A stretch of DNA of 64,000 nucleotides from Butyricicoccus intestinisimiae (lineage in GTDB: Bacteria > Bacillota > Clostridia > Oscillospirales > Butyricicoccaceae): NCBI RefSeq assembly GCF_018918345.1, contig NZ_JAHLQI010000002.1, positions 310,001 through 374,000 on the forward strand. Reading direction: 5' to 3'. Positions within the stretch are counted from its first letter, which is position 1. Each line of letters begins with the position of its first letter. The position numbers and the translations under genes were made by a program. Positions 23,153-32,471 of the stretch are shown in pieces. Below the pieces are notes generated by a model. That model was not told the DNA's origin and did no database searches. It was given only the letters and a program-made list of their open reading frames with translations.

Positions 23153-24418
23153 GTGACTACACCACAAATTGCTGCCGTTGTCATCTTTCTCGCTGTCATC
23201 ATCGCCATCATGACCGAAAAGATTCATCGTGCAGTCGCTGCAACCGCTGGCGCCGTCCTCCTGCTCCTGATCGGCATTTTGGACGTAAACTCCGCCGTCA
23301 GCTATATCGACTTTAACACGGTCGGTGTCCTGATCGGTATGATGCTGTTCGTTGCAGTGGTAAAAAATTCCGGCATCTTTGAATTCATTGCAATCAAATC
23401 CGCCAAAATCGCGAAGGGTGATCCTTGGCGCATCATGGTGCTGTTTGTCATCATCACTGCGGTTCTTTCCGCCTTCTTGGACAACGTCACCACCGTCCTG
23501 CTGATCGGCCCGATGACCATTGCCATCACGCAGATTTTGGAGATCAATCCAGTTCCGTTCCTGATGACCCAGATCATGGCGTCCAACATCGGCGGTACTG
23601 CCACCCTGATCGGTGACCCTCCGAACATCATGATCGGTTCTGCGGCAGGTCTCTCCTTCGTAGACTTTATTGAGAACACCGGTCTGGTTGTCATTCTGAT
23701 TCTCGTTGTCATGCTCGTATGCTTCCGTCTGATGTATGGCAAGCAGCTGGTTGTAGACGCAGAAAAGACCAAGCTCATCATGGAGTTGGACGAAAGCAAG
23801 ACCATCAAGGATCATGCGCTGATGGCAAAGAGCCTCGTGCTCATCGCTCTGGTTGTCGTCGGTTTCGTCATGCACAGCACGCTGGGTATTGAGTCCTGTG
23901 TTGTTGCGCTGACCGCCGCTGCTGTCATGCTGATTATCGGCAAGCAGGACGCAGAGGACATCATTGCCAACGTCGAATGGTCTACCATTGTGTTCTTCAT
24001 CGGTCTGTTTATCGTCGTCGGCGGTATGCAGGAAACCGGCGTCATCAACATGCTGGCACAGGCTCTGATGGATGTCACCCACGGCGATGTATTCATCACC
24101 ATGCTGCTGCTGCTGTGGCTGTCCGCCATCTTCTCTGCCTTCTTGGACAACATTCCGTTCGTTGCAACGCTGATTCCGATGATTCTGACCATGGGACAGA
24201 GCGGCACGGACATCGCCCCGCTGTGGTGGGCAATCTCGCTCGGCGCATGCTTGGGCGGCAATGGTTCTCTGATCGGTGCTTCTGCCAACGTTGTTTTGTC
24301 CGGCATCAGCAACAAGAACGGCTACCCGATCACGTTTATGAGCTATTTGAAGGTCGGCTTCCCGCTCATGATCCTTTCTATCATTATTTCCACCGGCTTC
24401 CTGCTCATCCGGTATTAA
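23153..24418 (+). CDS. ArsB/NhaD-superfamily ion transporter
   Basis: A 421-residue integral membrane protein of the SLC13/ArsB/NhaD group with two inverted halves. Repeated motifs are visible: SAFLDNVTTVLLIGP and SAFLDNIPFVATLIP, and NIGGTATLIGDPPNIMIG with GGNGSLIGASANVVLSG. These are the hairpin signatures of the superfamily. The substrate (Na+/H+, citrate, arsenite) is not fixed by sequence. It starts with GTG behind AAGGAGG. Confidence 0.88.
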   Translation: MTTPQIAAVVIFLAVIIAIMTEKIHRAVAATAGAVLLLLIGILDVNSAVSYIDFNTVGVLIGMMLFVAVVKNSGIFEFIAIKSAKIAKGDPWRIMVLFVIITAVLSAFLDNVTTVLLIGPMTIAITQILEINPVPFLMTQIMASNIGGTATLIGDPPNIMIGSAAGLSFVDFIENTGLVVILILVVMLVCFRLMYGKQLVVDAEKTKLIMELDESKTIKDHALMAKSLVLIALVVVGFVMHSTLGIESCVVALTAAAVMLIIGKQDAEDIIANVEWSTIVFFIGLFIVVGGMQETGVINMLAQALMDVTHGDVFITMLLLLWLSAIFSAFLDNIPFVATLIPMILTMGQSGTDIAPLWWAISLGACLGGNGSLIGASANVVLSGISNKNGYPITFMSYLKVGFPLMILSIIISTGFLLIRY

Positions 24419-24475
24419 GAGTCGGAAATCCCGATGGTATCCCGCCGCACCCTGCGGCAGAATGGAGTGTATTTC

Positions 24476-24931
24476 ATGAACGCCAATTCCATCTCCGGTG
24501 ATATGATTAACTTCCGCCTCCGGCAGCTGGGCGCAACGTCCATCCGCGAAATCAACAGCATCATGCACATTGTGCGCTTCCAGCTGGAAAACGGATTTGA
24601 GGTGGCTTACGTCTTTAACATCACCAAGAACAACAAGTATTTCTTGCAGCGCATGCGTCCGTACGCACTGGCACACGGCAAAATGGCGGACGCCGAGTCC
24701 ATCGTTGCGTTTATCTCGGAGGACATCGCCAAATTCCGTCAGGCACAGCGCAGCAGCAACTTCCACACGTTCATCGAAACAGCAAGTCTGATGAACACCC
24801 TGACCGCCAAGCTGGAGGAACTATTCCTCAACAACAACGTAGACGGCAAGCTGCTGACAAACTTTAATCACTGCATCCAAAACGAATGTGATTACGTCGA
24901 CGCGCTGATTGACAATTCTAAACCGCTGTAA
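24476..24931 (+). CDS. Uncharacterised protein, likely co-transcribed with the transporter
   Basis: A 151-residue soluble, helix-rich protein beginning MNANSISGDMINFRLRQLGA. I do not recognise a family. It has no membrane helix or signal peptide. It lies 57 bases after the transporter, with GGAG eight bases before the ATG at 24476, and a terminator follows at once. Its operon partner suggests a role tied to transport or its regulation, which is inference. Confidence 0.7.
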   Translation: MNANSISGDMINFRLRQLGATSIREINSIMHIVRFQLENGFEVAYVFNITKNNKYFLQRMRPYALAHGKMADAESIVAFISEDIAKFRQAQRSSNFHTFIETASLMNTLTAKLEELFLNNNVDGKLLTNFNHCIQNECDYVDALIDNSKPL

Positions 24932-24953
24932 TCCAACAATACCGTCTTTTTTG

Positions 24954-24990
24954 CAGACCTGTCTTTTTTTGGCAGGTCTGTTTCTTTTTT
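24954..24990 (+). terminator. Terminator of the transporter operon
   Basis: CAGACCTG pairs with CAGGTCTG around a T-rich loop, then TTTCTTTTTT. Confidence 0.8.
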
Positions 24991-25085
24991 CTTTTTTGTG
25001 CTTTCTCGCATCTTTTCTCGTTTGTAGTCCGCCCGCCTGCGTTTATTTTTTTAGTTTTGATGTTTTTTCTGAGCAATTCTCTGCC

Positions 25086-25114
25086 TTGATTTTACCCGGC
25101 AAAGCATGTATAAT
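25086..25114 (+). promoter_or_regulatory. Promoter of the CPA2 antiporter
   Basis: TTGATT (25086-25091), 17-base spacer, TATAAT (25109-25114). Confidence 0.8.
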
Positions 25115-25202
25115 GGCAACGATGAAAAACAAGACAGGTGTCGGTCTGTTTTTTAGACATTTTTGTCCGAGAATGTATCATAAAAGAAAGAAGGTGGCTG
25201 GT

Positions 25203-26378
25203 TTGTCTTATACATTCCTGCTGGTTCTGGCAGTCATTCTGCTATCAACAAAGATTCTGGGTCTCGCGTCCGGCAAAGTCAACATGCCGCAGGTCGTCGG
25301 TGCTTTGCTTGCCGGTCTGATCCTCGGTCCATCTATCCTCAATATCGTGTCGGTAGACAACACGATTTCCGTCATTTCAGAGCTCGGTGTCATCATGCTG
25401 ATGTTTTCCGCCGGTCTGGAAACCGATCTGGCTGAGCTAAAGAAAACAGGTCTCGCCTCGTTCGTCATTGCGCTCGCCGGTGTTGTTCTGCCGCTCGTAT
25501 GCGGTGCCGGACTCTATCTGTTCTGGTTCCGCGGAGAAGGCGATCCGCAGGCAGTGCTCAAGGCAATCTTCGTCGGCGTTATTCTGACAGCTACCTCTGT
25601 TTCCATCACTGTCGAGACGCTCAAGGAAATGGGCAAGCTCAAAGGACGCGTCGGCACAGCGATCCTCGGCGCCGCCGTCATCGACGATATTCTCGGCATC
25701 ATTGCTCTGACTGTCGTATCCAGCTTTACCAATCCGGATATTCAGATTCACACGGTTCTCATTAAAATCGTTCTGTTTTTCGTTTTTATTGCCGTTGTCG
25801 GCTTCTTTGTGTACAAGTATTTCTCACATCTCAACAACGCATTCAACGAAAAAATGCACCGCCGCGTTGCGATTTACGGTCTGGCGTTCTGCCTGCTGCT
25901 GTCGTTTGCTTCTGAGCAGTTTTTCGGTGTCGCAGACATCACCGGCGCATATTTCGCCGGCCTGCTGCTGTGCAACCTACCGAGCGTGCGCGCTTACGTG
26001 AGCCGCAAAATCGAAATTTGCGCCTACATGCTGTTTTCTCCGGTATTCTTCGCGAGTGTCGGTCTGAAAACCGATCTGCGCGGCTTGTCGCTGTCTCTGC
26101 TCGTCTTTGCTATTCTGCTGCTCCTGATTGCAATTTTGTCCAAAATTATCGGCTGTGGTCTCAGCGCCAAGCTGTTCCACTTCAGCAATCACGAAGCGCT
26201 CTCCGTCGGCATCGGCATGGTATCGCGCGGTGAAGTCGCTCTGATCGTTGCCCAGAAGGGCGCGGCGTTCGGTCTGGTTCCGGATTCTCTGTTCGGACCG
26301 GTCATCCTCGTCGTTATCGTCACGACACTGATTACCCCGATTCTGCTCAAGCTGGTCATGGGACGAAAGCCCGCATAA
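25203..26378 (+). CDS. CPA2-family Na+/H+ (or K+/H+) antiporter
   Basis: About 391 residues with some twelve membrane helices. The unwound-helix motif ILTATSVSITVETLKEMG and the ion-binding aspartate pair in GAAVIDDILGIIAL identify the CPA2/NapA group. There is no C-terminal TrkA-N domain, as in short members. I chose TTG at 25203 because AAGGTGG precedes it by five bases; GTG at 25194 and ATG at 25174 are possible. The transcript begins near 25121 so starts further up are excluded. Confidence 0.87.
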   Translation: MSYTFLLVLAVILLSTKILGLASGKVNMPQVVGALLAGLILGPSILNIVSVDNTISVISELGVIMLMFSAGLETDLAELKKTGLASFVIALAGVVLPLVCGAGLYLFWFRGEGDPQAVLKAIFVGVILTATSVSITVETLKEMGKLKGRVGTAILGAAVIDDILGIIALTVVSSFTNPDIQIHTVLIKIVLFFVFIAVVGFFVYKYFSHLNNAFNEKMHRRVAIYGLAFCLLLSFASEQFFGVADITGAYFAGLLLCNLPSVRAYVSRKIEICAYMLFSPVFFASVGLKTDLRGLSLSLLVFAILLLLIAILSKIIGCGLSAKLFHFSNHEALSVGIGMVSRGEVALIVAQKGAAFGLVPDSLFGPVILVVIVTTLITPILLKLVMGRKPA

Positions 26379-26395
26379 TTCCTGCGAAACCCACA

Positions 26396-26434
26396 CACCC
26401 CCGCAGACAAGTTTTGTCTGCGGGGGTGCTTTTT
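26396..26434. terminator. Terminator shared by antiporter and phage cassette
   Basis: CACCCCCGCAGAC pairs perfectly with GTCTGCGGGGGTG, then CTTTTT on the plus side; on the minus side the downstream tract is weaker in T. Confidence 0.85.
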
Positions 26435-26449
26435 GTCCTGTTTTCTGCA

Positions 26450-27103
26450 TTACGGCAGCAGTGCTTTCCATCGGCTGAGTGCCAGCTGTGCGTCCTTATA
26501 CGCCTTATCTGCGGTCTGAGTGCCCGCCTTGACACCCAAAATCGCCGCATCCGCCGGAAGGACATATCCGTAGGTCTGCCAGCGCTGCATCGCCTGACTA
26601 TACGCCGCTTGCGCCTGCGACGCCTGATATTTTTTCATGGACAGCTCATAATTTCTGTCCGCATTGTACTGATTGATTTTTGTCTGCGCCAAGTTGGTAC
26701 GCAGATCTGCAATGCCGTTCCAATAGCTCTGCGATGCCTGTGCAATCTCCGAACTGCTTGTGCTGCGCGCCTCCTGCTCCTGCTTGAGCCGCCGCGCAGA
26801 CAGCGTGTTGAGATTGCTGCGCAGCGCATTGTCCATCGCAATGCGTGAAGATTCGGTGTATCCGCTCGTCGGTGCAGCGTATGCGCCGCCGCTGTTCAGA
26901 CCCACCGCCGCCAATTTTTCTTCCTGTCCCAGCGCCGAAATGCGCGCAGCGGTTTGCGCCTGTGTCACGCTGTCTCGGTATGTGGACTGAATCTGACTCA
27001 AGGTTGCCCGCAGTCTGCGCTGGCTGTCCGCCTGTGCGGTTTCAAACGCGCTGCGTCTGCCGTCCTCTGCCGCGCGATACAATCCGTCAATATCCAATGC
27101 CAT
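26450..27103 (-). CDS. Phage cassette: helical Ala/Gln-rich protein (possible ejection protein)
   Basis: A 217-residue protein, almost wholly helical, rich in Ala, Gln and Ser, last in the cassette. No named family is recognised. In P22-like phages, helical ejection (internal) proteins are encoded after the tail accessory genes, so that role is possible by position. No signal peptide or membrane helix. Starts 16 bases after the tail-hub gene, with GAGGTGAAG before the ATG. Confidence 0.65.
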   Translation of the reverse strand: MALDIDGLYRAAEDGRRSAFETAQADSQRRLRATLSQIQSTYRDSVTQAQTAARISALGQEEKLAAVGLNSGGAYAAPTSGYTESSRIAMDNALRSNLNTLSARRLKQEQEARSTSSSEIAQASQSYWNGIADLRTNLAQTKINQYNADRNYELSMKKYQASQAQAAYSQAMQRWQTYGYVLPADAAILGVKAGTQTADKAYKDAQLALSRWKALLP

Positions 27104-27118
27104 GATTCTTCACCTCCC

Positions 27119-28909
27119 TCAAATGCTTCTCGCCGTATGACGCACGGCAAATCGAATGGTCAGTCCCAGCAGACCGAACGGTTCTTCCTCTTTTTCGTTT
27201 TTGGCAAGCAGCTGAAACTGCCACGCGTGCCGCACACGTCTGCGCACATCGACCGGCACGGCGGTCGGCGCTGACCGAAAGGAAAACCGCGAAAAATCCA
27301 CCTGCGCAAAACAAAATTGGGAAAATGCCACGCGCTGCACACACCGTGTCATGCGGTCGGTGCGGTACCAAATCTCCGCGCCGGAACAGCCGTATGGCAT
27401 GAGCTTCGGCTGACTGTACACGACATTTTTTGTTCTGCTGCCGTCGCCCAGCGACAGCAGCGGCGTTGCCCAGTGCGCGGCAATGGCTGCACCGTCATCG
27501 GAATACGCATGTGCATCGTCGGTATGGCAAAACCGGCAAACACGCCCGTCCTTCGTGCCGAACCACAAGTATCCGCCGGTGTCGGCATCCGGCAAAAAGC
27601 ATTGCGCCGGAATATTTTCCCAATAATACCATTCCGGTATGCCGTCTGTCATCTGTCTGCTGTCCGCCACATAGCAATGCGTGCCGACCGCAAGATAGTA
27701 TTTTCCATCCCATACACAGGCGGCCGCCTGCGACAAATTTTCTCGGCACAGCTTGGGGTTGATGCGCTGTGACACGCCGGAAATGGTTCGGTACTCCGTG
27801 ACATAGGTGCCATAAATGCCCATCACGCCCTGCGGAGAAAGATAGTACGGCGTGCCGTTCAAAACGTCAATGGCGTGCGGGCTGACCGCACCCGCCGCCT
27901 CCGCGCCCTGCCGCAAGGAATAGGCAGGCTTTGCGTTGTCATCCAGTGCAAACGTGCGCAGATACTGCTTGGCATCTTGTCCATCCTCTTTGAGTACAAT
28001 TTGCGTGTCATACTGGCGGGCATATCCCATAATCGCAGAGGCATCCGATCCGATGCGCGTATATCCGGTATCCGGAAAATAGCTTGGGTCATATAGTCCC
28101 GACTGCCAGTCGCAGTTGGGCTGATCAGGATTTCCGGACACAAACACGCGCGTGTCGTTTTGTCCTCCGAACAATCCGCAAATTCGGCATTTATTGATAT
28201 CCGGTTGGTCTTTCACTGTCTTGGAAAACGTAATGACGACATTGGCGAGTCCGCCGGCATCCGGCGGCGCCTGCGCAAATGTGACCTTTCCGGCATAGGC
28301 ATCCACCCATTTGATGGGGTAGTCTGCACACGCTGCGGAATCCACATCAATGTTTTTGCAGTCCAGCTGAAATTCCGTGCTTTTTCCGTCTCCGACAAAG
28401 GTATTGATGCGTTTTGGCGTCAATAAATTCACAGCTTCCAAGCTGGTGCCGCCGCCGGCGGGCGGGCTGCCGATGGTTGTTGTCGGAACAAACGCCTGCT
28501 TGCTGACCGGCTGCACGCGCGTCCCGTCATAGACAAGATAGGTCTTGCCGTCCAGCATCCACAGGCTGCCGTTCATCAAAAAGGATACCGACCGTTCTGT
28601 GTGCATATCATCATATACCAATGCTGTGGTGCCGTCCGGTTTCAGGCACCACAGCTTGGTTCCCGCATGGCACAGTATCTCTTGTCCCAGCCGATGCAGA
28701 CCGTAAATCTGACCATCAAACCGCGCTTTTGTCTGATACCCTGTGCGTTTGACCGGAAAATAGGTTTCATCGGCAATCATGTTGCAGGCATCCGGCGAGC
28801 GTGACACGTCGGTCTTGGTCGGATGATTGGCAAAATCCACACCGGCAAATCGTTCTATTGTCAGCTCCTGCATCTGTGCCGCTTCAGAAAATTGATACGC
28901 CCTGCTCAT
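27119..28909 (-). CDS. Phage cassette: tail hub/neck protein, P22 gp10-like by position
   Basis: A 596-residue beta-rich protein. The first 60 residues (ELTIERFAGVDFANHPTKTDVSRSPDACNM) resemble the start of podovirus tail-needle hub or stopper proteins that set out a beta-propeller. Repeated aromatic blades (LWCLKPDG, LWMLDGKTYLVYDG, YYLSPQGVMGIYG, YLWFGTKDGRV) fit a propeller. The assignment is from order and fold pattern only. Its ATG at 28909 overlaps the stop of the adaptor gene. Confidence 0.7.
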   Translation of the reverse strand: MSRAYQFSEAAQMQELTIERFAGVDFANHPTKTDVSRSPDACNMIADETYFPVKRTGYQTKARFDGQIYGLHRLGQEILCHAGTKLWCLKPDGTTALVYDDMHTERSVSFLMNGSLWMLDGKTYLVYDGTRVQPVSKQAFVPTTTIGSPPAGGGTSLEAVNLLTPKRINTFVGDGKSTEFQLDCKNIDVDSAACADYPIKWVDAYAGKVTFAQAPPDAGGLANVVITFSKTVKDQPDINKCRICGLFGGQNDTRVFVSGNPDQPNCDWQSGLYDPSYFPDTGYTRIGSDASAIMGYARQYDTQIVLKEDGQDAKQYLRTFALDDNAKPAYSLRQGAEAAGAVSPHAIDVLNGTPYYLSPQGVMGIYGTYVTEYRTISGVSQRINPKLCRENLSQAAACVWDGKYYLAVGTHCYVADSRQMTDGIPEWYYWENIPAQCFLPDADTGGYLWFGTKDGRVCRFCHTDDAHAYSDDGAAIAAHWATPLLSLGDGSRTKNVVYSQPKLMPYGCSGAEIWYRTDRMTRCVQRVAFSQFCFAQVDFSRFSFRSAPTAVPVDVRRRVRHAWQFQLLAKNEKEEEPFGLLGLTIRFAVRHTARSI

Positions 28910-29280
28910 GCGTCGGTCTCCAAAATCGGCATCTGCACACACGGCGCATAATACGCCGCTCGGCGTTCATACTCCTCCATCAGCCAATTGCATTTGCTGT
29001 GGTCATCTTCTTCCATGAGCATCGCCGCCAGTCCATACGGAAAGCATTCCTGCACAAAGCATTCTTCATACGGAATCTCATCTTCCAAGCCGTTCAATGC
29101 GGCAGCCGGACGCAGGGCACTCCACTGTTCCGCATGCGCCGTCAAGCGCTGCTGCTCATAGGCGCGGTCGCGCAGCAGCTGATTGATACACCCCAGTGCA
29201 AACGGCTTGAGGGCTTCTGCATCCTCCAGCTCCAGACCGCTCAGCATCATCGCCTGTTCAAACAAATCAATGCCTGTCAT
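28906..29280 (-). CDS. Phage cassette: head-tail adaptor-like protein
   Basis: A 124-residue, helix-rich acidic protein (MTGIDLFEQAMMLSGLELED first). Between coat and tail hub, this is the place of the head-tail adaptor (gp4/gp6 type) in podoviruses. GAGGAGG lies eleven bases before the ATG at 29280; the longer open frame to 29403 runs into the coat gene and is not needed. Confidence 0.65.
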   Translation of the reverse strand: MTGIDLFEQAMMLSGLELEDAEALKPFALGCINQLLRDRAYEQQRLTAHAEQWSALRPAAALNGLEDEIPYEECFVQECFPYGLAAMLMEEDDHSKCNWLMEEYERRAAYYAPCVQMPILETDA

Positions 29281-29356
29281 GTAAGTACGAGCCTCCTCTC
29301 TATTTTTTTGCGCGGCGGGCGCATTGCTGCGCCCGCCTGTGCATGATTTCGCTACA

Positions 29357-30409
29357 TTAACACGTTCTGTCCACGACATCCGAGGTGAATTTTCCCTCTG
29401 CAAACGCCGCCACGCGGAAGGTGGCGCCGGAAGTCATCGCCACACCCGCCGTGTATACCTTTGCGCTATCCGAATAGCGCGGGTCAGTGCCGTCTACCGT
29501 ATATCGCATTTCCTCTGCGCCGCTTGGCTTGGTCGCCGTCACGGTCTGCGAACTGAACGCGAGAATCGGCGCGGTCAGCTTGCTGCTCTTCTGCACCAGC
29601 GCATACACGCCATTGCTCTTTGCGCCGAGCACAAAGGCATCGTAATAGTGCCTGCCTTCAATCAGCGCGCCGGATACACCGACCGGATCGTTGTGCACCT
29701 TGGCGTCCGAGATTTTGTACGGCATCAGCACGGAGTTCTTGTGCGTGATGATAAAGTAGCAGCCCGCCGGCATATAGCTTTTCGGCACGCGGACAATGTT
29801 GAGACCGGCGATCTCTCCGCAGACGCCCTTGCCGATGGCCTTCACGCCGAGACCCTCCAAACCGGTAAACTCCGGAGACAGGCGAATCATTTTATATCCC
29901 TCCGCCGTCACGTAGAGATAGCGGTCGCCGTCCGGCACCAGATTGTCATCCAGCGTCTGCGCACCGGTGGAAATCATCTCCACAATGGTCTCCTTGGTCG
30001 GCGCGGTTTCCGTTGTGGCAATGGTTCCCGCCATCATCGCAAAGCGCTTGAGCGCATACTTATCCGCCGCCGGTGTGGACTGCTCATTGATCTGCAGGCG
30101 CAGCATATCGGCGGCCTTCTTGCTCATGTTCTGATCCAGATAGTTGCCCTTATCAATGGTCAGCGTAAACGCCTTGTCCTGCGTCATCTTGAGTTCCTGC
30201 ACAATGTCCTGCATTTCCGTCACCGTGCCGTAACGCGCCATGCCTTCGCGCGTGTAATCCACCTCCGGTACGGTTACCGGTGTGTACACCTTCAGCGTCT
30301 TGACGCCGGTGAGGTCAAAGGTCGTCGAGGTCTTTCCCTTGACGAACGAACCTGCGGTGAATACCTCTGCAATTTGACTGGAATATTTTGTCGCGAGATT
30401 GACAGCCAT
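29357..30409 (-). CDS. Phage cassette: major coat protein with C-terminal sandwich domain
   Basis: 350 residues. The N-terminal two thirds (MAVNLATKYSSQIAEVFTAG, then FTLTIDKGNYLDQN) match HK97-fold coat proteins of the kind found in many clostridial phages. The last 65 residues (EEMRYTVDGTDPRYSDSAKVY and GATFRVAAFAEG) look like a chitobiase/FN3-type sandwich, a common capsid decoration. GGAGGTAACATC lies before the ATG. No maturation protease is encoded beside it. Confidence 0.85.
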   Translation of the reverse strand: MAVNLATKYSSQIAEVFTAGSFVKGKTSTTFDLTGVKTLKVYTPVTVPEVDYTREGMARYGTVTEMQDIVQELKMTQDKAFTLTIDKGNYLDQNMSKKAADMLRLQINEQSTPAADKYALKRFAMMAGTIATTETAPTKETIVEMISTGAQTLDDNLVPDGDRYLYVTAEGYKMIRLSPEFTGLEGLGVKAIGKGVCGEIAGLNIVRVPKSYMPAGCYFIITHKNSVLMPYKISDAKVHNDPVGVSGALIEGRHYYDAFVLGAKSNGVYALVQKSSKLTAPILAFSSQTVTATKPSGAEEMRYTVDGTDPRYSDSAKVYTAGVAMTSGATFRVAAFAEGKFTSDVVDRTC

Positions 30410-30423
30410 ATGATGTTACCTCC

Positions 30424-30882
30424 TTAGCCCTTTCCCATCAGTGCGAGAATGATGGGATCTGTGATTGTGTTTTCTCCGTCCGAACGCGCCGAGCCGACAT
30501 CCATGCGGCGGTTGTCCGCATTTTTGCGCAGCTGCTCCAATTCTTCGCGCAACTTGCGAATTTCAAACGCCCGATATGCGCCCAGCAAATCACCGGAGCG
30601 ATTGGCATCATCCCACACTTCCGGCGGGATATCCTGCGCATTGATGTCTGGATACGCGCTGAGAAACGACTGATAGACGTTGGACTGTCCGCCCTGTCCA
30701 CCGTTCTGGCTGCGCTTTGCCGCATCGTTGGCGCGGGAAAGCCCCTGTTCAGCGGCTGCAATGAGCTGCTCCAGTGTCAGCTCCAGCGTCTGACCGTCCA
30801 CGGTGACGGCATAGGTCTGTTCCGTGTCCTGCGGCTGCTGATTTTTCGCAGCCTGCGGCATCTGTGTGTTGTTCATCTGCAT
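30424..30882 (-). CDS. Phage cassette: scaffold-like protein
   Basis: 152 residues, Gln/Asn-rich start, then an acidic, helical body with a predicted coiled coil at AYRAFEIRKLREELEQLRKN. Small, charged, helical and placed between portal and coat, it fits a scaffold. AAAGGAGTTTTT precedes the ATG at 30882, which overlaps the portal stop by some twelve bases. Confidence 0.75.
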   Translation of the reverse strand: MQMNNTQMPQAAKNQQPQDTEQTYAVTVDGQTLELTLEQLIAAAEQGLSRANDAAKRSQNGGQGGQSNVYQSFLSAYPDINAQDIPPEVWDDANRSGDLLGAYRAFEIRKLREELEQLRKNADNRRMDVGSARSDGENTITDPIILALMGKG

Positions 30883-30893
30883 AAAAACTCCTT

Positions 30894-32471
30894 TCACTGC
30901 TGCGATGTCTGTGCATCTGCAGCTTGTTTTGTCTTAGAAGATGGATGAATGTCCGGCAGCTGTCCACTGTCCTTTTGCTCTTTGAGCGCCCGAAGCAGGC
31001 GGGATTTGCCGCGAATCTGATTATCCGGAATGTTTTCCACGTACAGTACCGGATCGGTAATGATGCCCTGCGCGAGCAGATTGTCGTTGGTCACGGTCTG
31101 CATGGTCTCCGACCAATATGCAGACGAGCCGACCTCTACATTGAGCTCCAGCGACAGCGTATCCAGCTTGCCGAAATCTATCTGCTGTGCCGTTTCTTCT
31201 CCGGCGTCATCGGTCAGGCACACCGTGCGAACCCCGTAATGCACCCGCATGAGATCCACGAAAATGCGCACACAGTCCTCGACGAAACGATAAAATTCCA
31301 TCTTTACCAATTCGAGCGGCGCAATGGTCGCCTGCTGCACCGTCACAATGGCGGATGTATTTTCCGGCTTGACGTTGCCGAGCGCCGTGTCTGACGCGCC
31401 CATCAGCTCCATGGTATCCCGCTTCATCTGCTCCAGCAGGGTCATCACCTGTTCGGAAATGTCCGGTGCTTGAAATGCGGTGACAATCGCCTCATTCGGA
31501 TTGCCGCGCATGCCGATCGCCTTGCCGACATCCGAGGAATAGCCGGACGGAAACCGCGTCACATCGTAAATAATCTTGGGAAACGCCACGTGCTTGATGC
31601 ACTGCACATACATGGAATACAGCTTGTTAATCGCAATTTGATTGGGGATTGCTTCGGTAATCGGTGATTCGCCGTGATAGCAATTTTTGACCTTCATCCA
31701 GGACATATACGCCAGCGGATACATACGATACGGTGTGAGCGTTTCTTCCATGACAACCGTATTCTGCGTGCATTTATAAAACGAAATGCCATGCTCGGTG
31801 CGCTGCATGCGCAGCAGCACCGTCACCATGTTGTCGCAGTCGTCCGTCTGCGCATCGTACTGCGGTTCCAGCAAGCTGTCCGGCCGGATGCCCTCCGCCT
31901 CACTCTTGCTCAGGCCGCGCCGCATGGCTTCCTGCCGCACGCTGTCCACCGAACGGCGCATAGACAAAATAATATACGGCTGTCGCTGGACATCATCCAC
32001 AGCGGGATTGCCGAAAAAGACATCCGTGTTCTCAATGAGATCCACCGCAATATCTCCGGCAACGCCCTGCCCGCTCTCCTTGTCCGGATCGAAGCGAATG
32101 TAGAAGCATCCATCGCCGTCCACACAGGCATTGCGCAGCATATATCGATTCTTGCTCTTGACACCGGCGCGTTCGATAACGGATGCAACCGAACGGTCAA
32201 TGACCTTCTGCATCTGTTCTCCGTTCGGCACTGCCTGAAACGGCTGTGCCGTCACAGAAATATCATCGGACACCAGCATAGAGATAAACAGATTTACCAC
32301 GCGGCGCAGCACATTGAAAATCAGCGGGTCGAGCGTTGTGACATTGAGACCCTCCCATTGTCTGCCAATAAAGAAATTTTCATTGGTTTTTACGCGGTCG
32401 TACAAGTCGATGCGGTTGTTATAATCCACACCGCGCTGGTACTCCCGCCAAACCTGCTCAGGAATCAGCAT
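30894..32471 (-). CDS. Phage cassette: portal protein
   Basis: 525 residues. The N-terminus (YDRVKTNENFFIGRQWEGLN, then TLDPLIFNVLRRVVNLFISM) and the central segment with GMRGNPNEAIVTAFQAPDISEQ are typical of P22-type portal proteins, which form the dodecameric DNA channel. The ATG at 32471 has AAGGAG and overlaps the end of the small membrane protein. A longer open frame to 32519 is not used. Confidence 0.88.
   Translation of the reverse strand: MLIPEQVWREYQRGVDYNNRIDLYDRVKTNENFFIGRQWEGLNVTTLDPLIFNVLRRVVNLFISMLVSDDISVTAQPFQAVPNGEQMQKVIDRSVASVIERAGVKSKNRYMLRNACVDGDGCFYIRFDPDKESGQGVAGDIAVDLIENTDVFFGNPAVDDVQRQPYIILSMRRSVDSVRQEAMRRGLSKSEAEGIRPDSLLEPQYDAQTDDCDNMVTVLLRMQRTEHGISFYKCTQNTVVMEETLTPYRMYPLAYMSWMKVKNCYHGESPITEAIPNQIAINKLYSMYVQCIKHVAFPKIIYDVTRFPSGYSSDVGKAIGMRGNPNEAIVTAFQAPDISEQVMTLLEQMKRDTMELMGASDTALGNVKPENTSAIVTVQQATIAPLELVKMEFYRFVEDCVRIFVDLMRVHYGVRTVCLTDDAGEETAQQIDFGKLDTLSLELNVEVGSSAYWSETMQTVTNDNLLAQGIITDPVLYVENIPDNQIRGKSRLLRALKEQKDSGQLPDIHPSSKTKQAADAQTSQQ

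Noticed and set aside
22883-24766. 627-residue minus-strand ORF opposite the transporter
   Set aside because: It is rich in His, Asp and Gln with no domain, and is the antisense of the clear transporter gene.
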